From positions 1-64,000 of the forward strand of contig CAJNOJ010000100.1 in assembly GCA_905250025.1 (NCBI GenBank): a stretch of DNA of 64,000 nt, given 5' to 3'. This DNA comes from Adineta ricciae (Eukaryota > Rotifera > Eurotatoria > Adinetida > Adinetidae). The first letter of the stretch is position 1; each line of letters starts with the position of its first letter. Positions 1-12,300 of this stretch are shown here, piece by piece. Position numbers and translations under genes: made by a program. The notes below the pieces were generated by a model, which saw only the letters and a program-made list of their open reading frames with translations, was not told where the DNA came from and did not search any database.

Positions 1-1092
1 TTGAGCCATAGCTATGACTGATAATATTAACTTTTTTAACATCAAATGCATTTAATAATTCTTCAACTGATGAAAGAATACTTGACAAAGGAAGAATTTC
101 CGTCTGTATACGCATACTTGCGTGAGGAATATCCAGAAGAATGATTGTACGATCGAGTAATGACAAACGATGAACAAATAAAATATAACTATTTGTTCCC
201 AGACTAAGACCATGAAGAAATAGAATCGGAGGTAAACTAAAAAAAGAATAACTTGATCTAACTTTTTAAAAGATTTATTTATCAAAATTTACTTTGTTGT
301 TTTCAATGATTTTCTAATATAAAAAGGAACATCATTAACCATTTGACATTCAAAACCGAATGATTTTATAACTGTGATAAATATACTTCTCACACACGCA
401 AATAATATGTATCTTATTATTGAATGATGTGTGTATTGCAGTTCATCTTTGAATGGATGTCTTAAACGTATTTGTGTATTGTAACCTGACTGTATTTTCA
501 TCTGTTGTTCAGGATATATTTTTAGATATCTTCTATATAAGTGTTTAACACGTCGCTGCTGTCTTTTGTTCATCTCACTCCAATATTTCACACCGTAAGT
601 TGTCATTGCAATAAATTGTAAAATATTATCCTTATAAATTAAACCATATGAATTGTTGTCTATTCCTTCGAAGAATCCTGCAAAGGAAACACGAAAATCC
701 TCTCGAGATTTTTCGTAAACATTCAATATTCGATCGATTAATAATTCATCATAGTTTTTCGGCAAATGAGGTCGACGTGGTAATGGACGATTATTCAGTA
801 ATCGCGCTTCTTCAATTGTGAAAAAATAGAAAAACGACTCACATAAACAATAGAACACAAGAACTGGATGATAAAAATAATCGAATGAGTTCAAATCGAT
901 GCATAGTAGAAAATATAACAAATATAATTGTGTTAAAGGAAAGATATAAACAAACATCGAATGTAGAGTAATCATGGACAATAAAAGAAGAAATCCATGC
1001 CAAGTTCGTATTCGATAAGAAGAGAATACGAGTAAATATTTACTCAAAATGGAAAATAAACAAAAACAACTGATGATCATTACACCCAACAT
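1..1092 (-). CDS. Membrane-anchored alpha/beta hydrolase, C-terminus beyond window
   Basis: Exon 1 (1092-293) encodes several hydrophobic N-terminal segments (about residues 1-85) and a basic cytosolic-type stretch. A 56-nt GT-AG intron (292-237) joins it in phase to exon 2 (236-1). That exon reads LPPILFLHGLSLGTNS, an HG oxyanion loop, and further on VNIISHSYGS, which fits the nucleophile elbow (G/S-x-S-x-G) of alpha/beta hydrolases. The catalytic Asp and His would lie past position 1, so the gene is cut by the window edge. The family hydrolyses esters, lipids or related substrates. The substrate here is not predictable, and the membrane segments suggest a lipid. The start at 1092 is the first Met of the open frame and could be moved by an upstream exon. 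Fold assignment is fairly sure, exact function is not. Confidence 0.75.
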
Positions 1093-1426
1093 GTGTTTTG
1101 CAACTTTTCAAATATCTGTTGCAAATATGTGCATCAGTTACAAATCATGCATGAAGAAAATATACATATGCATCTTTCCTTTCATGCGTGACCTTGTGAA
1201 ACCTCAGTCATGAAGAAAAATAAAGCATCATTTAACGCACTTATGTTTTAAGAAACTGATTGTTGTGATGTCCTATAACAATATCAACTATATATTCTTA
1301 TAAAATAATCAAATCAATTTATTTATTCGTAGATAGATAAGAGATTCATTGAATAGATATTGTTCGACAAACGAATAAAACGAGAAAAAAAAACTGAACT
1401 TTCAGCGAGATTATTCCAAATTGAAT
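1093..1426. other. Intergenic, alpha/beta hydrolase to GDPD gene
   Basis: This is AT-rich sequence between two minus-strand genes. It presumably holds the 3' end of the GDPD transcript and the 5' region of the hydrolase gene. I see no coding signal or repeat. Confidence 0.5.
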
Positions 1427-2526
1427 TTATTTATCATCGATGTCGAAAAGCGTATCAGTAATGATCGATACACCATTTGCTCTTAACCATTGGTATTGTT
1501 CACGTTCATTGACACACCACGCACAAACAATCATACGTTGATTTTTGTATTCATCCAAGAAGTTTTGTGATACTTGCCGTTGTTCAACACAAGCTAGATC
1601 TGCTCCGAGAAATTTTAAACCAGTCGGTGTGCCGAACCACATCATTATTGAATCGATGATCCATCGAAGTAAAACATTGTCAATGAAAACTTTCGGAAAC
1701 GGATGAGGAGTTTGACTTGCGTTTCGAATTAAATATTTAGTTATATCTGGCACGAACAGAAATGCTGTTGTTATGCGCGGATTGAGACGACGAATTGAAT
1801 AGAGATTGTATGGATGAAAAGCAGCACAGTAAGCACGTTCATACAAATATGGATATCGAACGTAGAGATCATTGACAATCTTTGTCATTTCCGAAATTTT
1901 ACGTGTTTCTTTAATTTCAATCACTAAAAAGAAAACAAATTTGGATGAAAATACTCAAGAAAATGAATTTCTATCTATTTACTTAATTTAAGTTTCGTTG
2001 GTTCTAAAAAGATGATAACCTCTTCTAGAGTTGGGATTGTTTCACAACCAATTTGATCATAGATATCTCGTTTATTTTTTTTCCAATATTTTAATTGTTT
2101 CAATTGTTCACATGTTAACGATGAGATAAATTCACGACAATTAGCAAATGTATGTTCCAAATAACCATCATGACTAACCATAGGAATATGATCGCGACTT
2201 AACCAAACATCTAATTCGATTCCATTGGCACCTTTCATCTTCGATGCCCATCGATACGCAGCAATGGTATTTTCAGGAAAATCATCAACTTCATTTGATA
2301 ATACTAATGGATGACCGCCACGATGAGCAATTACGATATTTTCAAACGCTTGAATTGGACTTTGAGATCGTTGTAGAGAAAAATAACAATAGAGAAAGAA
2401 AATTAATAGAGGAATAACAAATATAAAGAATAATACGAGAAGATAAGGTAAAAGCAAAAACAATGGACTAGTTAGGAGGATTAATGTTACAATATTGATC
2501 AACCAAAATGGTAGATTCGAGAACAT
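1427..2526 (-). CDS. Glycerophosphodiester phosphodiesterase (GDPD) family, membrane-anchored
   Basis: Two exons (2526-1983 and 1923-1427) separated by a 59-nt GT-AG intron give 346 residues. Residues 1-50 are strongly hydrophobic (one or two TM helices), as in GDPD1/GDE4-type enzymes. The catalytic domain follows: IAHRGG, then ENTIAAYRWA, then GIELDVWLSRDHIPMVSHDG. These supply the metal and catalytic residues His, Glu, Asp and His-Asp of the GDPD TIM barrel. The exon join restores KLKLMIEIK, matching the conserved Glu strand of the family. The C-terminal half contains GVSIITDTLFD, comparable with the G-x-D-x-I-x-T-D-x-P motif but degenerate at the end. Such enzymes cleave glycerophosphodiesters or lysophospholipids. 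Family assignment is secure, the substrate is not. Confidence 0.88.
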
Positions 2527-3120
2527 CTCGTTGGATTTCTTATCAATAAAACTTTGTCAGTAATAAAACAATGTTATTTTTTTTTAAACAGAATCAATTC
2601 ACATGCGCATGGCATAAAATTCAACATTCTTCTCTTTTCTTTCCTATTGGATGGAGCAAGAACGAGAAAAACATTATATGTGAGCATGCTGGTTTTCTGT
2701 TCTCTTTTCTTTTCAGGCTTCATTGCTTCGAGTATCATCAAAACAGAAAAACAAACCTTGATCTTTGACATCGTCGTGTAACGATGAAATTTCTTCTCTC
2801 AATGATCACTCGATATTTCACATATGCTTTAATAGTTACTTGATTAGGTTTTATTGTCTCTCAGTATGCTGTTATTTTTTTGCATGGGATATTTTCACTG
2901 ATCTTGAAGATGAGGATGAGCAGTGATTGAACTCAACTTTACGATTATCACAGCTGTAGAAAAAAAAAAACATTTCATGACCAACCGTCATTCATACGAC
3001 GGTCATATAGATACTTCTTGACGGATATTCACATATGTCATATTTTCTTCTATATAATAACCTGTGACATCTGTATATGTATAAATACTTGTTCATCTGT
3101 TTGAATAAGAAGCATTTACA
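2527..3120. other. Intergenic region upstream of GDPD gene
   Basis: AT-rich DNA, with short overlapping open frames at 2554-2781 on both strands that have no start context or family signature. I see no supported gene. Confidence 0.45.
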
Positions 3121-4560
3121 ATGTCTTGTTCTTCTTCATCGAATAGTATTAATAAACAAGTGATTATTTCTCTTCATGGTTATTCACATGAAGTATGTGT
3201 GGCCATTACACATGCGGGATATTGGCAACAGGTAGATTTTCATTCTGTTGCTGAAAATTACAAAACATGATCCTTCTGTAGTTAATTAGAAAAACGGATG
3301 TTTCAATAAATTTCCACGGAAAATATATTCCAAAGGAAGTTGATTCGATCTGTAATGAATTGAGACTTCAATTGATTATTCAAATACCGGTTAATAAGGA
3401 TAAGAATCAGATCGATCGTATGTAAATACATATTCATTAAATGTGTATTCGGTAGTTTATGTATTAGTTATAGTGAATCGAATTTGTCATGATTTAATAT
3501 TATTTGACAACTATGACGAACCTGTTTATGATGTAATTGATTGAACGAAATTTAAAAAGAATTTCTAATGATATCTGAATAATTTAAGGTTAATAACCGA
3601 CAGATGTTGGTCTTTGGTTCGCTATTCAATTCTTTGCCGATTGGAATCTTTAGTTTTGAGCGAAATTTGCTAGGTGAAGATGTAAATTGTATATGCTGTA
3701 GTTTTCATAACCATCAAAAGTATATTTTCATTAGAGTTGTAAAATCAAAGAACTAGAACATCTATTTGAATGTACAATTAATGTCGATAAATTAAGTTCA
3801 AATCGATATCGGTTTAGAATCTGGTAAGTTAATATGACTAATCTGTTAGAAAGTATGCATATATCGAATGTTTCAGTCACGAACATTTCATTATTATGGA
3901 TCTGGTTGCAATTCAAATTCAGTCAATTGTCAAACAAGTTCAACATCAATATGTCATTGCATTCGGTAGATATCTTAAACAAACTTTATTTCAATCAATG
4001 GAACGATCCGAAGTATACTTATAGTTTTGTACTCTGATTTTCGAAAAATATTAATGAATAAATTAGTTCTTTCGAAGAAGTGATGAAAATGGATTAGCGC
4101 AAAGATCAATTTTATAGACAAGATGTTCATCATCTGTACGTAGATCGAGTGGAAGTTCTTCTCATGAGTATTATGCTTTTAATTTTGTGAGATATATCAT
4201 CAGATATCAAAAAGAGGTACATTGTATGCAAGTGAATCAAATGAACGAGAGTTGATCAACGACTAATGTGTTTAAATTTTGTTCTATTATTCGTTTGAAA
4301 GTGTTCCTTCATTTTCAGATCTTTACATCAAGGAAAAAAAGGAATTGAAAAAAGCAGTGTCGATAGTTCGAGAGGCTGTTACAGCAAACCGTGCCGTAAA
4401 AGAAACGGGAGTGACTTTTTTAGGATTATGACCTAGTTGCCAATCAAATACAAGCGATGATAAATGTGTTGGATCGTATATATATAATAAATATTTTTGT
4501 TCACAATATGATCAAATGATCTTTCGGAAAAGCGTGCTTGAAGGAAAATGAAAAGTCCAA
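3121..4560 (+). pseudogene. Decayed gene of unknown family
   Basis: An ATG at 3121 opens a serine-rich start (MSCSSSSNS) and runs to a GT donor after GYWQQ. A 58-nt intron-like gap follows, then a coding-looking stretch (TDVSINFHGKYIPKEVDSI). Beyond this, short gene-like pieces (for example DEPVYDVID near 3515 and EAVTANRAVKETG near 4370) alternate with stops and frameshifts. No continuous spliced model can be built up to about 4560. I read it as the remains of a multi-exon gene and do not recognise the family. It could also be a live gene with a structure I failed to reconstruct. Confidence 0.35.
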
Positions 4561-4941
4561 ATCAATATCTGCTTATGTCAAGAAATGCGAATAGGATCCT
4601 GTGGAAATTCCATGAATTCGACTGTTGGAATCATCATTCTGAGCTGGTCTGAAAAATAATCATTTTTCCATAACAAATTCAAAACTCTAACATACAATCG
4701 TGATTCATCCGTAAATCATGAGTATCGATCGATGATTTCCAGTAATGAAATGGTTACACATCTTCGATGAATATAAACATTTCATTTCGTATGAAAATAT
4801 ATTTGATGTACATTCGTGATGTCTCTCTTTTCTTCTCTTTCTTGCAATATCTAACATATTTTCTTTATCTCTATCGGCGAGGCATGATACAGTTTATCAG
4901 ACAAACGATTGCACGCATTCAATTAGATTTTTCTCTTCACA

Positions 4942-5699
4942 ATGTCCAAACGAATCGAATCGAAATCCTGTCAAGCAAATACAAATGGCAAAAAATGTGA
5001 CAAAGATCCCATGTAAACTCATGTTTCTTTACTTATTTTCACTCAAGTTTTTCTTCGGTATTTTATAGAGCGAATTGTTTTCATTGTTCATACAATTTAT
5101 GCCTAAAACATTTGACCGAACATACACAACTCGTTGAAAGCCAATCACAAACATTTTTCGAATCAAATGGCACCATTTTGAATGATTTTTCTAAGAAACT
5201 TTCCACACTTTCGATTTCACCACGCGTCTTAGAACTTCCATTTCTTCAACTTGAAAAGTGGCGTCACGATGCACATGAAAAATTAGATGAATTAGCTGAA
5301 CAAAAACGTCAAGAAATTCATCTAAAAATCGCTGAATATCGAGCGATATTAACAAAGCAAGTTTCCGAACAAAAACATCAAATTGACAAATTAAAAAGAT
5401 ATCTCAATGATCTATCGCGACAAACAAATTTAGCCACAAAAGATATCAAATCTTTCGAAAATCAACTCAATGAAACACGACAATTTTTAACCAATGTAGA
5501 AAAACATTCCATTCAACTTTCGATAGAGGATTTTTCTGTTCATATTCAAACACATTATTTCGAAACAAACATATCTCAACCTATTCAAAGAACAGATTCA
5601 ATAAGATCCGCTCGATCGGAGAAGAAAGAATCACCTGTGAGTAACGGACTTAAACGACGTTTCATTAAAAAACGATCATTATCTGTGTGTTTATTATAA
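4942..5699 (+). CDS. B-box-like zinc finger / coiled-coil protein, short paralog
   Basis: Exon 1 (4942-5012) and exon 2 (5069-5699), with a 56-nt intron, encode 233 residues. The N-terminus carries spaced Cys/His residues (CQAN..KKCD, then CFHCSYNLCLKHLTEH) in the same order as the two paralogs just downstream. It resembles a degenerate B-box zinc finger. A long charged helix follows (about residues 70-170, with KLDELAEQKRQEIHLKIAEY), a likely coiled coil. The protein then ends in a basic tail (RRFIKKRSLSVCLL). Compared with its paralogs it lacks the C-terminal globular region, so it is either a truncated duplicate or a shorter family form. TRIM-like adaptor roles are possible, but no RING is present, so an E3 activity is not supported. 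Confidence 0.72.
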
Positions 5700-5948
5700 A
5701 ACGAGAAAAAAGAAACACTTCTTCGGTCTTTTCGAAATAAAAGAAAAATCTCTTTTCCAGATGTTCACATTTTTCACTGATAAGCACGCTGAAAATCTGC
5801 GTTAATCAACGGAACAGAAAAGAATGTTCCAACACTTGTTTTTCTTTCGAAAATATGTTTGCTATGCATTCTTTTCTTTTAAATAATAAATAATATCAAG
5901 TCGTTTTCGCCGGCTAATCGATTCATTATACATTTCGAGACGAGGAAA

Positions 5949-7330
5949 ATGACAACAACTAGAAATCCATGTCAAGCTGAAGGTGATGAACAATGTTCAA
6001 ATGCAGCTTGGTATTGCACAAAGAAATAAAAGGAACGAATTATTTATCTTTCTTCTGTTTTAGTGGAATATGTCTTCATTGTTCTCGAAATGTTTGTCTA
6101 GAACATTTGATTGAGCATCAACAGTTAATGAATGCACACAATCGTTTAGCATTGAATGATTGTTCGGAAATTCTCACTGATTTATCTACACGTTTCCAGG
6201 CATTGACAATACCAGAAGCGATACGTGAAACTCCGATTGATAAACTTAAACAATGGCAAACTGAAGCTCATCGTCAAGTGGATGAAATATTTGAGAAAAA
6301 ATATGGTGAAATTCAAAGTAAAGTTGATGAATATCAACAAATATTCGACACAATTCGTAATGAAAAATTGGAAAAGATCAATCGTTACAAACAAAAGATA
6401 GTTGATCTTTATCGACGAAGTCAAATAACTAACAAGGATATATCAAATATTCGAGGGTCTATCGAGCGAATTCAGAACAATCTTCAAATATTCGATCAAC
6501 ATTCAATTGACATTCTCGTCAATTCACCTATCACTTGTTCAATTCATGTCCGAATGAATGTGAACAATTGGAAACCATCAGATCATTCTTCCACTTCTTC
6601 AACCTCCTCGTCGACCTCATCAATTATTCGTCAATTGGAATTTTGTTTAAAATATGTTTCACTATCGGGTACAGTTTCATCTCATTTTATTTTGGCTCAT
6701 GTTAATGGAACAATTGCAGATTTAATCGATCAATTTATTTTAACGCAAGATAAGACATCGTTGACAAATCTCAGACGAGAATTCTTCTTAGTAACGGAAG
6801 TTAGTCAAGATCGACTACGACGAAGATTTACCAATGATACTCAATTGATCAGAATTTTCAATACAATTGATGAATTAGTATTATACGAAACACCATTCGA
6901 ATTGAATATGAATAATTTACAAAAGTATTGTTTAATTTTATGTACATTTCAAGATGGTTTACCATGGGAAATGAAACTTGGTTTGCCAATTCTATTGAAA
7001 GTTCCACGTTTGCATTGTCAAGGAAAGGATGTCATTGATGAATTAGATAAAACATTAGAGAAATGTTTTCCTTTCATAATGAATCAAAATCAGATGTCTT
7101 ACGCAGTTAAAATCGCATCCGATAATCATCAAACTGGAACAACAATAATACTTCAGGAATTCGCTGATGAATTTATTGATGGTTACCTATCGATGGCAGA
7201 TAATGCAACACTTATTGTTAGTTTAACTTTTGATGAGAGAACAACAATGAAAAATCAATCAACGCATTTGGCTCGTTTGGATGGAATTGTTAAAGATAGT
7301 GATAGAAGACGAAGAAGAAGTCGAAAATAA
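5949..7330 (+). CDS. B-box-like / coiled-coil protein with USP-insert-like C-terminus
   Basis: Exon 1 (5949-6010) and exon 2 (6064-7330), with a 53-nt intron, give 442 residues. The zinc-binding start reads CQAEGDEQCSNAA then CLHCSRNVCLEHLIEH. Residues about 70-170 are a coiled coil, followed by a Ser/Thr-rich linker. The C-terminal half holds a block (VTEVSQDRLRRRFTND, VLYETPF, LPILLKVPRLHCQG) that resembles the ubiquitin-like insert inside USP4/11/15 catalytic domains. There the comparable phrases are a V-Y-x-x-R-F strand and a P-L-x-x-x-V-P-R strand. That similarity is my own reading from memory. It needs a profile search. No USP Cys or His box is visible, so this would be a non-catalytic module. 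The C-terminus is very basic. Confidence 0.72.
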
Positions 7331-7679
7331 ACTTTTCTTCACATTTCAGTTGAAATAAAAGTTTAGTGATGTGAAGATTATTTATTCATTCAGCAATAGT
7401 CTGACACTATCGACGATACTTTGCTTGTGTGATAAAAATCAAGTGAATGTTTTTGAGTTGACGATTCTCTTTTACAAATCATTTACATGATAAATACAAT
7501 GGAGGAAAATATTTATTAACCATTTTTGATTATATCACAAAATGAGTGGAAAATCGATCTGGAGATCGAATTGACTTGTCCATTTGTTTTGTTACAGATA
7601 TTAGAAAATTTTCAGAATTAAAATGATTGATCAAAAACAAAGTTTGAAAATACATTGAGCCATCGGAAACATTTTCTCA
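7331..7679. other. Intergenic between converging paralogs
   Basis: This is the shared 3' flank of two convergent B-box-like genes. It contains an AAATAAAAG poly(A)-like site near 7354 for the plus gene. I see nothing else. Confidence 0.45.
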
Positions 7680-8888
7680 TTAATCAATATTTCTGTACTC
7701 CATATCGATCACTAATGATACCTGTGCTCTGTTAAAATCCAGTTGATTGTGTACTATTTCACTGAATTTGATAGTCGTAAGTACATGATTGACAATCGTT
7801 TCTAAGTATAGACCATATGACGGCCGTTGCCTGGAACTACCACTCGACAAGAATATGTCCAATGACTGTTGTAAAGCATCTTGTACATCTTGAGTCCGGC
7901 ATCCTCTCCGAGGTACATTCAAATAAATAGGCCAGCCGATACGATTTGAATTCACTCGCCGAAATGAGCAAGGCATGAGAATGCGTGAGTTGCTTGGATA
8001 GCTTACTGAAAAAGGAGTTTCGTAAAAGACGAGCTGAACATAATTTGGTATACTGCTTATTGCGGTGGTGTCAGTAAACTGTTGATGAACACGATGATCA
8101 TAAACATCGACTGGTAAAATGTAATCAAACTTTGGCATATGTTCATTTGCATAAGCTTTCGTACTATTTTCTATTGTATCGTATTGTTCAATAAAATTTT
8201 GAATAAGGTTTTTCATTGTGGTGTTGATACCAGCTTGAACATCATAGTTTTTTATATTGCCATTCAAGCGAATATAATGAACTTGGAACAGTCGTATTTC
8301 TGTGTTATCGTTGATATGATTATTGCGGGATCCAACACATATATCAACAGAACAGCTCACTGGATCGGCAATGACACCAATTGTAGGTTGATTATTCGTC
8401 TTTAAATATTGCTCGGCAAAAGCAATAGACTTCTGCAGATCGGCTATTTGTTTAGCGGATGCATCGGCTTCTTGAATCAATTCAGCAATCAATATTTTAT
8501 TAGTTTTGATTTTCATTAGTTCTTCTTCTTTTTTCACCAATAAAGCTTTTTGGTACTTTTCACACTCATCGATAAGTTCTTGGCGTTTTTTATCTGCTAT
8601 TTCATCTATTCTCTGATGTGCTTTAGCACGCCATTTCTCTAACTGTCGAAAAGGCTCTGCAAGCATGTCCATCGACGTCGGAACTTGTTCAAATCTCGAT
8701 ATCAGTTCATTGAATTTGTCAGCCAAAATATTCAATTGAGCGCTAGTATTTTCTTCCATTAATTGCGTATGTTGTATCAAATGAGCACGACAGAGATTTT
8801 TCGAACAATGGAAGCAGAAAGCTCGGATTTCTTTCTTACATGCACCTCCATCCGCTTCGCATATTTTTGTCGTTCCACTACTTGCCAT
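7680..8888 (-). CDS. B-box-like / coiled-coil protein with USP-insert-like C-terminus, intronless
   Basis: A single open frame of 402 residues starts at an ATG preceded 10 nt upstream by a TTTTAG acceptor-like site. It is a third paralog of the plus-strand pair. The N-terminus reads CEADGGACKKE then CFHCSKNLCRAHLIQH. A coiled coil spans about residues 60-160 (WRAKAHQRIDEIADKKRQEL). The C-terminal region contains PVDVYDHRVHQQFTD, LVFYETPFSVS and GWPIYLNVPRRGCRTQDV, again matching the order of the USP4/15 ubiquitin-like insert. It lacks the intron found inside the finger of both neighbours, which suggests intron loss or a retro-copied origin. Function is unknown. Ubiquitin-pathway scaffolding is a reasonable guess only. 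Confidence 0.75.
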   Translation of the reverse strand: MASSGTTKICEADGGACKKEIRAFCFHCSKNLCRAHLIQHTQLMEENTSAQLNILADKFNELISRFEQVPTSMDMLAEPFRQLEKWRAKAHQRIDEIADKKRQELIDECEKYQKALLVKKEEELMKIKTNKILIAELIQEADASAKQIADLQKSIAFAEQYLKTNNQPTIGVIADPVSCSVDICVGSRNNHINDNTEIRLFQVHYIRLNGNIKNYDVQAGINTTMKNLIQNFIEQYDTIENSTKAYANEHMPKFDYILPVDVYDHRVHQQFTDTTAISSIPNYVQLVFYETPFSVSYPSNSRILMPCSFRRVNSNRIGWPIYLNVPRRGCRTQDVQDALQQSLDIFLSSGSSRQRPSYGLYLETIVNHVLTTIKFSEIVHNQLDFNRAQVSLVIDMEYRNID

Positions 8889-9365
8889 AGTTTCAATCTA
8901 AAACATTGGGTGCCGCATAATCAATTACACAAGACTTTTTCTTTGCGAATCGTTTTTCTCATGGTTATATTGGCCACAATATGTGTAAATACAAGTAAAA
9001 TAGACGAGAAAAGTTGAGTGAACAATAGAGATAAGAGAAACACGGAAAATAAAATCCACATGGCACATATTAAACAAACGAAAAATAAATATATATGTAT
9101 ATATGTATATATAGTATTTGCTTTTTCTTTTCTCAGAATAATAATAACAACATAAATGAAGAGGAAAAAAAGGAACAAAAGTCGGATTCAATCATACAAT
9201 CTTCACAAATTTTGTATTCGAGATGTAACGACTCGAGTCTAAAAAAAAGAACGAAAAATAAATATGTTTTTTTCAAAATTGAGTTTTTAACATTAGATGG
9301 AATTGATTCGATCACTACACTCGATTAAAGTAATCAAAATATCGTACATTATTTTCAAGAGCAGT
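8889..9365. other. Intergenic, AT-rich
   Basis: AT-rich sequence with a TATATA-rich run at about 9090-9115 and no believable coding frame. It lies upstream of the third B-box-like gene and downstream of the GBF1 stop. Confidence 0.45.
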
Positions 9366-12300
9366 TTAATCACTAGCTGCCAAATTTGTCACTGATTCAT
9401 TCGCGGGAACATTATCTTCCGATGTAGTGGCCGGTTTTGCATTCGTCTAAGGAAAATCAAACTTCAATATACGAATTATTGATTATTGAAAGACTTTACT
9501 TCGATATTTGCAGAAGTGGTTGATATCATGGGTGGTGCGGACATTTTAAAAACTTCTTCCCAAAGGCCCGGAAGAAAACTGTGTATTCGATCTTTTGTAA
9601 TCACTGATAATGCTTGATCGCGGTCAAATAAGCCGGTTGTATTCATAACCAAGAGCATATTTTTCAATGATTCTCGAACCGATTCACGCTAAAGACAGAA
9701 TTTGATAGATTTTCGTGGAACTTCAAAGGAAATCATTCTTACCAACATATCTGTTTGATCTGATTTCCAATATCGATCCATAAAATCTAGAATTGTTAAC
9801 CAGAGTGCTGTGAATGTTGGTAGTGTTAACAATGGCGACAGATGTTGAAGAAATATTCGACAAAGTAATTGTGATACTCGTACACGTGTTTCTTCTATGC
9901 CATGAATTTGATCAGTTATACTTGTTGTTTCGAGTAATTTAAGTAATAATGGGAAAAGAACTTTATTGAAAACGGATTCCCATTCCATTGGAGATAAGAT
10001 ATGGAGTTCAGGTAAAAGAACACTTCGCTGAAGATAACCAAGTGCTGATGAACGAACTGGCCGACGTGGATCACAACAGAGACGAGCGATACCTATAGAA
10101 TTTATCATTAGAATACGAAATTATGATGTTCAAATCTTACCTTGAAGAATAGGACACCAACATTTGTACCACAAAATACTTGATGTGATTTGATCTGTTT
10201 GTCCTGTTGTTGTATGCTTATAGATTTGTGATGCACGTGTATGTAAAGTATGCATGAGATCTAATAGCTGTAAAGCAAGTGACTGATATTCTTGTTTGAT
10301 TGCTTCGAGATCATCTTCATCGTCGTAATCTAATTTAGATGTTTTAGATGAGTAAGTTGTTTGTCCGGATTGATTCATCATTTGTTCATTGGAATTTTCG
10401 TTATTTAACGAATTCGACGATGTTACTTTACGAATTTGTTTAAGATTTTTGGCATTAGTTGTTTTGGCTTTTTGTTGATAGGGTTGTTGTGTGACTGTTG
10501 CTTCGATAAATGTTCGAATACAGTGAATACAATACTCAAAATTTTCTTCTGTGACATGTGCAGAATCGCGGATTAAGAATGATAATGTTTCACAAGATTT
10601 AATTAATGCACGACGATCATGCTGAGATAATTTTTCATTTAAATCAATTTTATATTGATTCAAGATTGATTGCTGAGTACGAATTGTTTCTAAGTCATCA
10701 TGAGAAACAACAATATAATCAGATCGACGATAAATCTTCAATATAGAGAAAATAACTGAGAAATATGTTATTTTTAAAGAAATTTACTTCTGTATCACTG
10801 GTATAACCTTTGTCTGCCGTACTATTTGTAGCACAATCTGAACATTCAATATCTGATTCTGCATTGACCGATGATCGACTAGTAAGAATAGGTTTATCAG
10901 TTGAAAGATTCTGCGGAGTTGTTTGAAGAACAGGCGGTGGATGTGCAGCAGCACCGACAACTTCTAATAGAGAAAATAATGTAAACCAATCATCCGATTT
11001 GTGAATGTTCGCTGCATTTGTTCGCAGAAGTTCATGTAACCCAAAGGCGATTTCTGATGATAGTGAATGGATGACATGTGGCTTCATTAAGAGTAACATT
11101 CGAAGAGAAGCGAGAACCTTTTGAAAGAAGGAAATTGAGTGAATGTTTTTGTTAAAAGAAAAATCTCGTACTTCAGATGCTAATTCTTCGCGTCGTAAGA
11201 GTCGAGCTGCGATCCTTAGTAATCCAACACAGGTTCGTTCAACAAAGAAAGATTTTTCATTTGCATTGACTAGTATCGAGTAGAATTGATGACGAATAGT
11301 AGGCCAGAATAGTGTCACCCGATCGCGATTTTGTAGAACAACTTTAACAAGTAATTCTAGACAAAATACCGCCGCATCTTGATCTATTTTTTGTGATTCG
11401 GGTCCTATTTGACAACCATAAAGAAGTGCTTTCAATAATTCATTCAATGAATCGATAATTAAGAATTTTGTCTCTTGTAATAATTGTTCTAGATGACATT
11501 CTTCAATACAAGTTGTTGCAACTTTGATTGCTTCTTGTTCTTCGGGTGTTGTTTGTTTATTCGAAGATATTGTTGAATCAGATAGACCACCACCACCGAG
11601 AAGAAATGCCAATGACGAAAATAGTCCAGTATCACTTCTAGAAAGATCCTATAACAATGATGAATTGAGAATTCGAGAGAATTGCTTACCTTGGTATTTG
11701 AGTTGTTTGTTCTTTGATCAATGTTGTTCTTCCCGTTGGATCGAGAAAATCTTCGACTTCGACAAGAACCGATGGTAATAGTTTGGCTTTGTATAAACAA
11801 ATAATACATTCGAGAATATTTTTCCATCCATCACGAAGAATATCGCCGTGAACATGTGCAATGTTGAATACAACAGTTGCTGCTAAACGTGCTTTACGAT
11901 TCAAGCCAAATTGAATAGGTAAATTTTCAATCCACTAAATAGAAAAAAGATAAATCTCTTAAAGTATATGTAATCATAGGCGAATGAAAACGTCCTAATC
12001 TCATGCTATTAGTTTACATTGAGTGATTTTATCCTACTGAATAATCAATCAGCTAGAAAAAGAGCGAGAAATCTGATTGAAAATATATATTCATGTCAAT
12101 TGTTTACCTCACGACCATTGAGTAAGGTTGTGAATTTACACAAAGATATGACCAAGTTATCGAACACGTCAGACATAAAATAGTATGCAGCTATTCTTGC
12201 GCATTTATTAAAGCCTTGGATCGATTTTTGAATAATTAAATCATAATTTGATTTTTCAAAAACGAATGACAATGCAGCCATTGTTTGTCCCCAAACCAAT

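Noticed and set aside
52..285. 77-codon hydrophobic minus-strand frame
   Set aside because: It is an out-of-frame shadow of exon 2 of the alpha/beta hydrolase.
2554..2781. Three overlapping short frames on both strands
   Set aside because: No start context, no family signature, mutually overlapping. Chance frames in AT-rich DNA.
8921..9328. Several hydrophobic frames near 9 kb
   Set aside because: They arise from AT-rich intergenic DNA and overlap each other on opposite strands.
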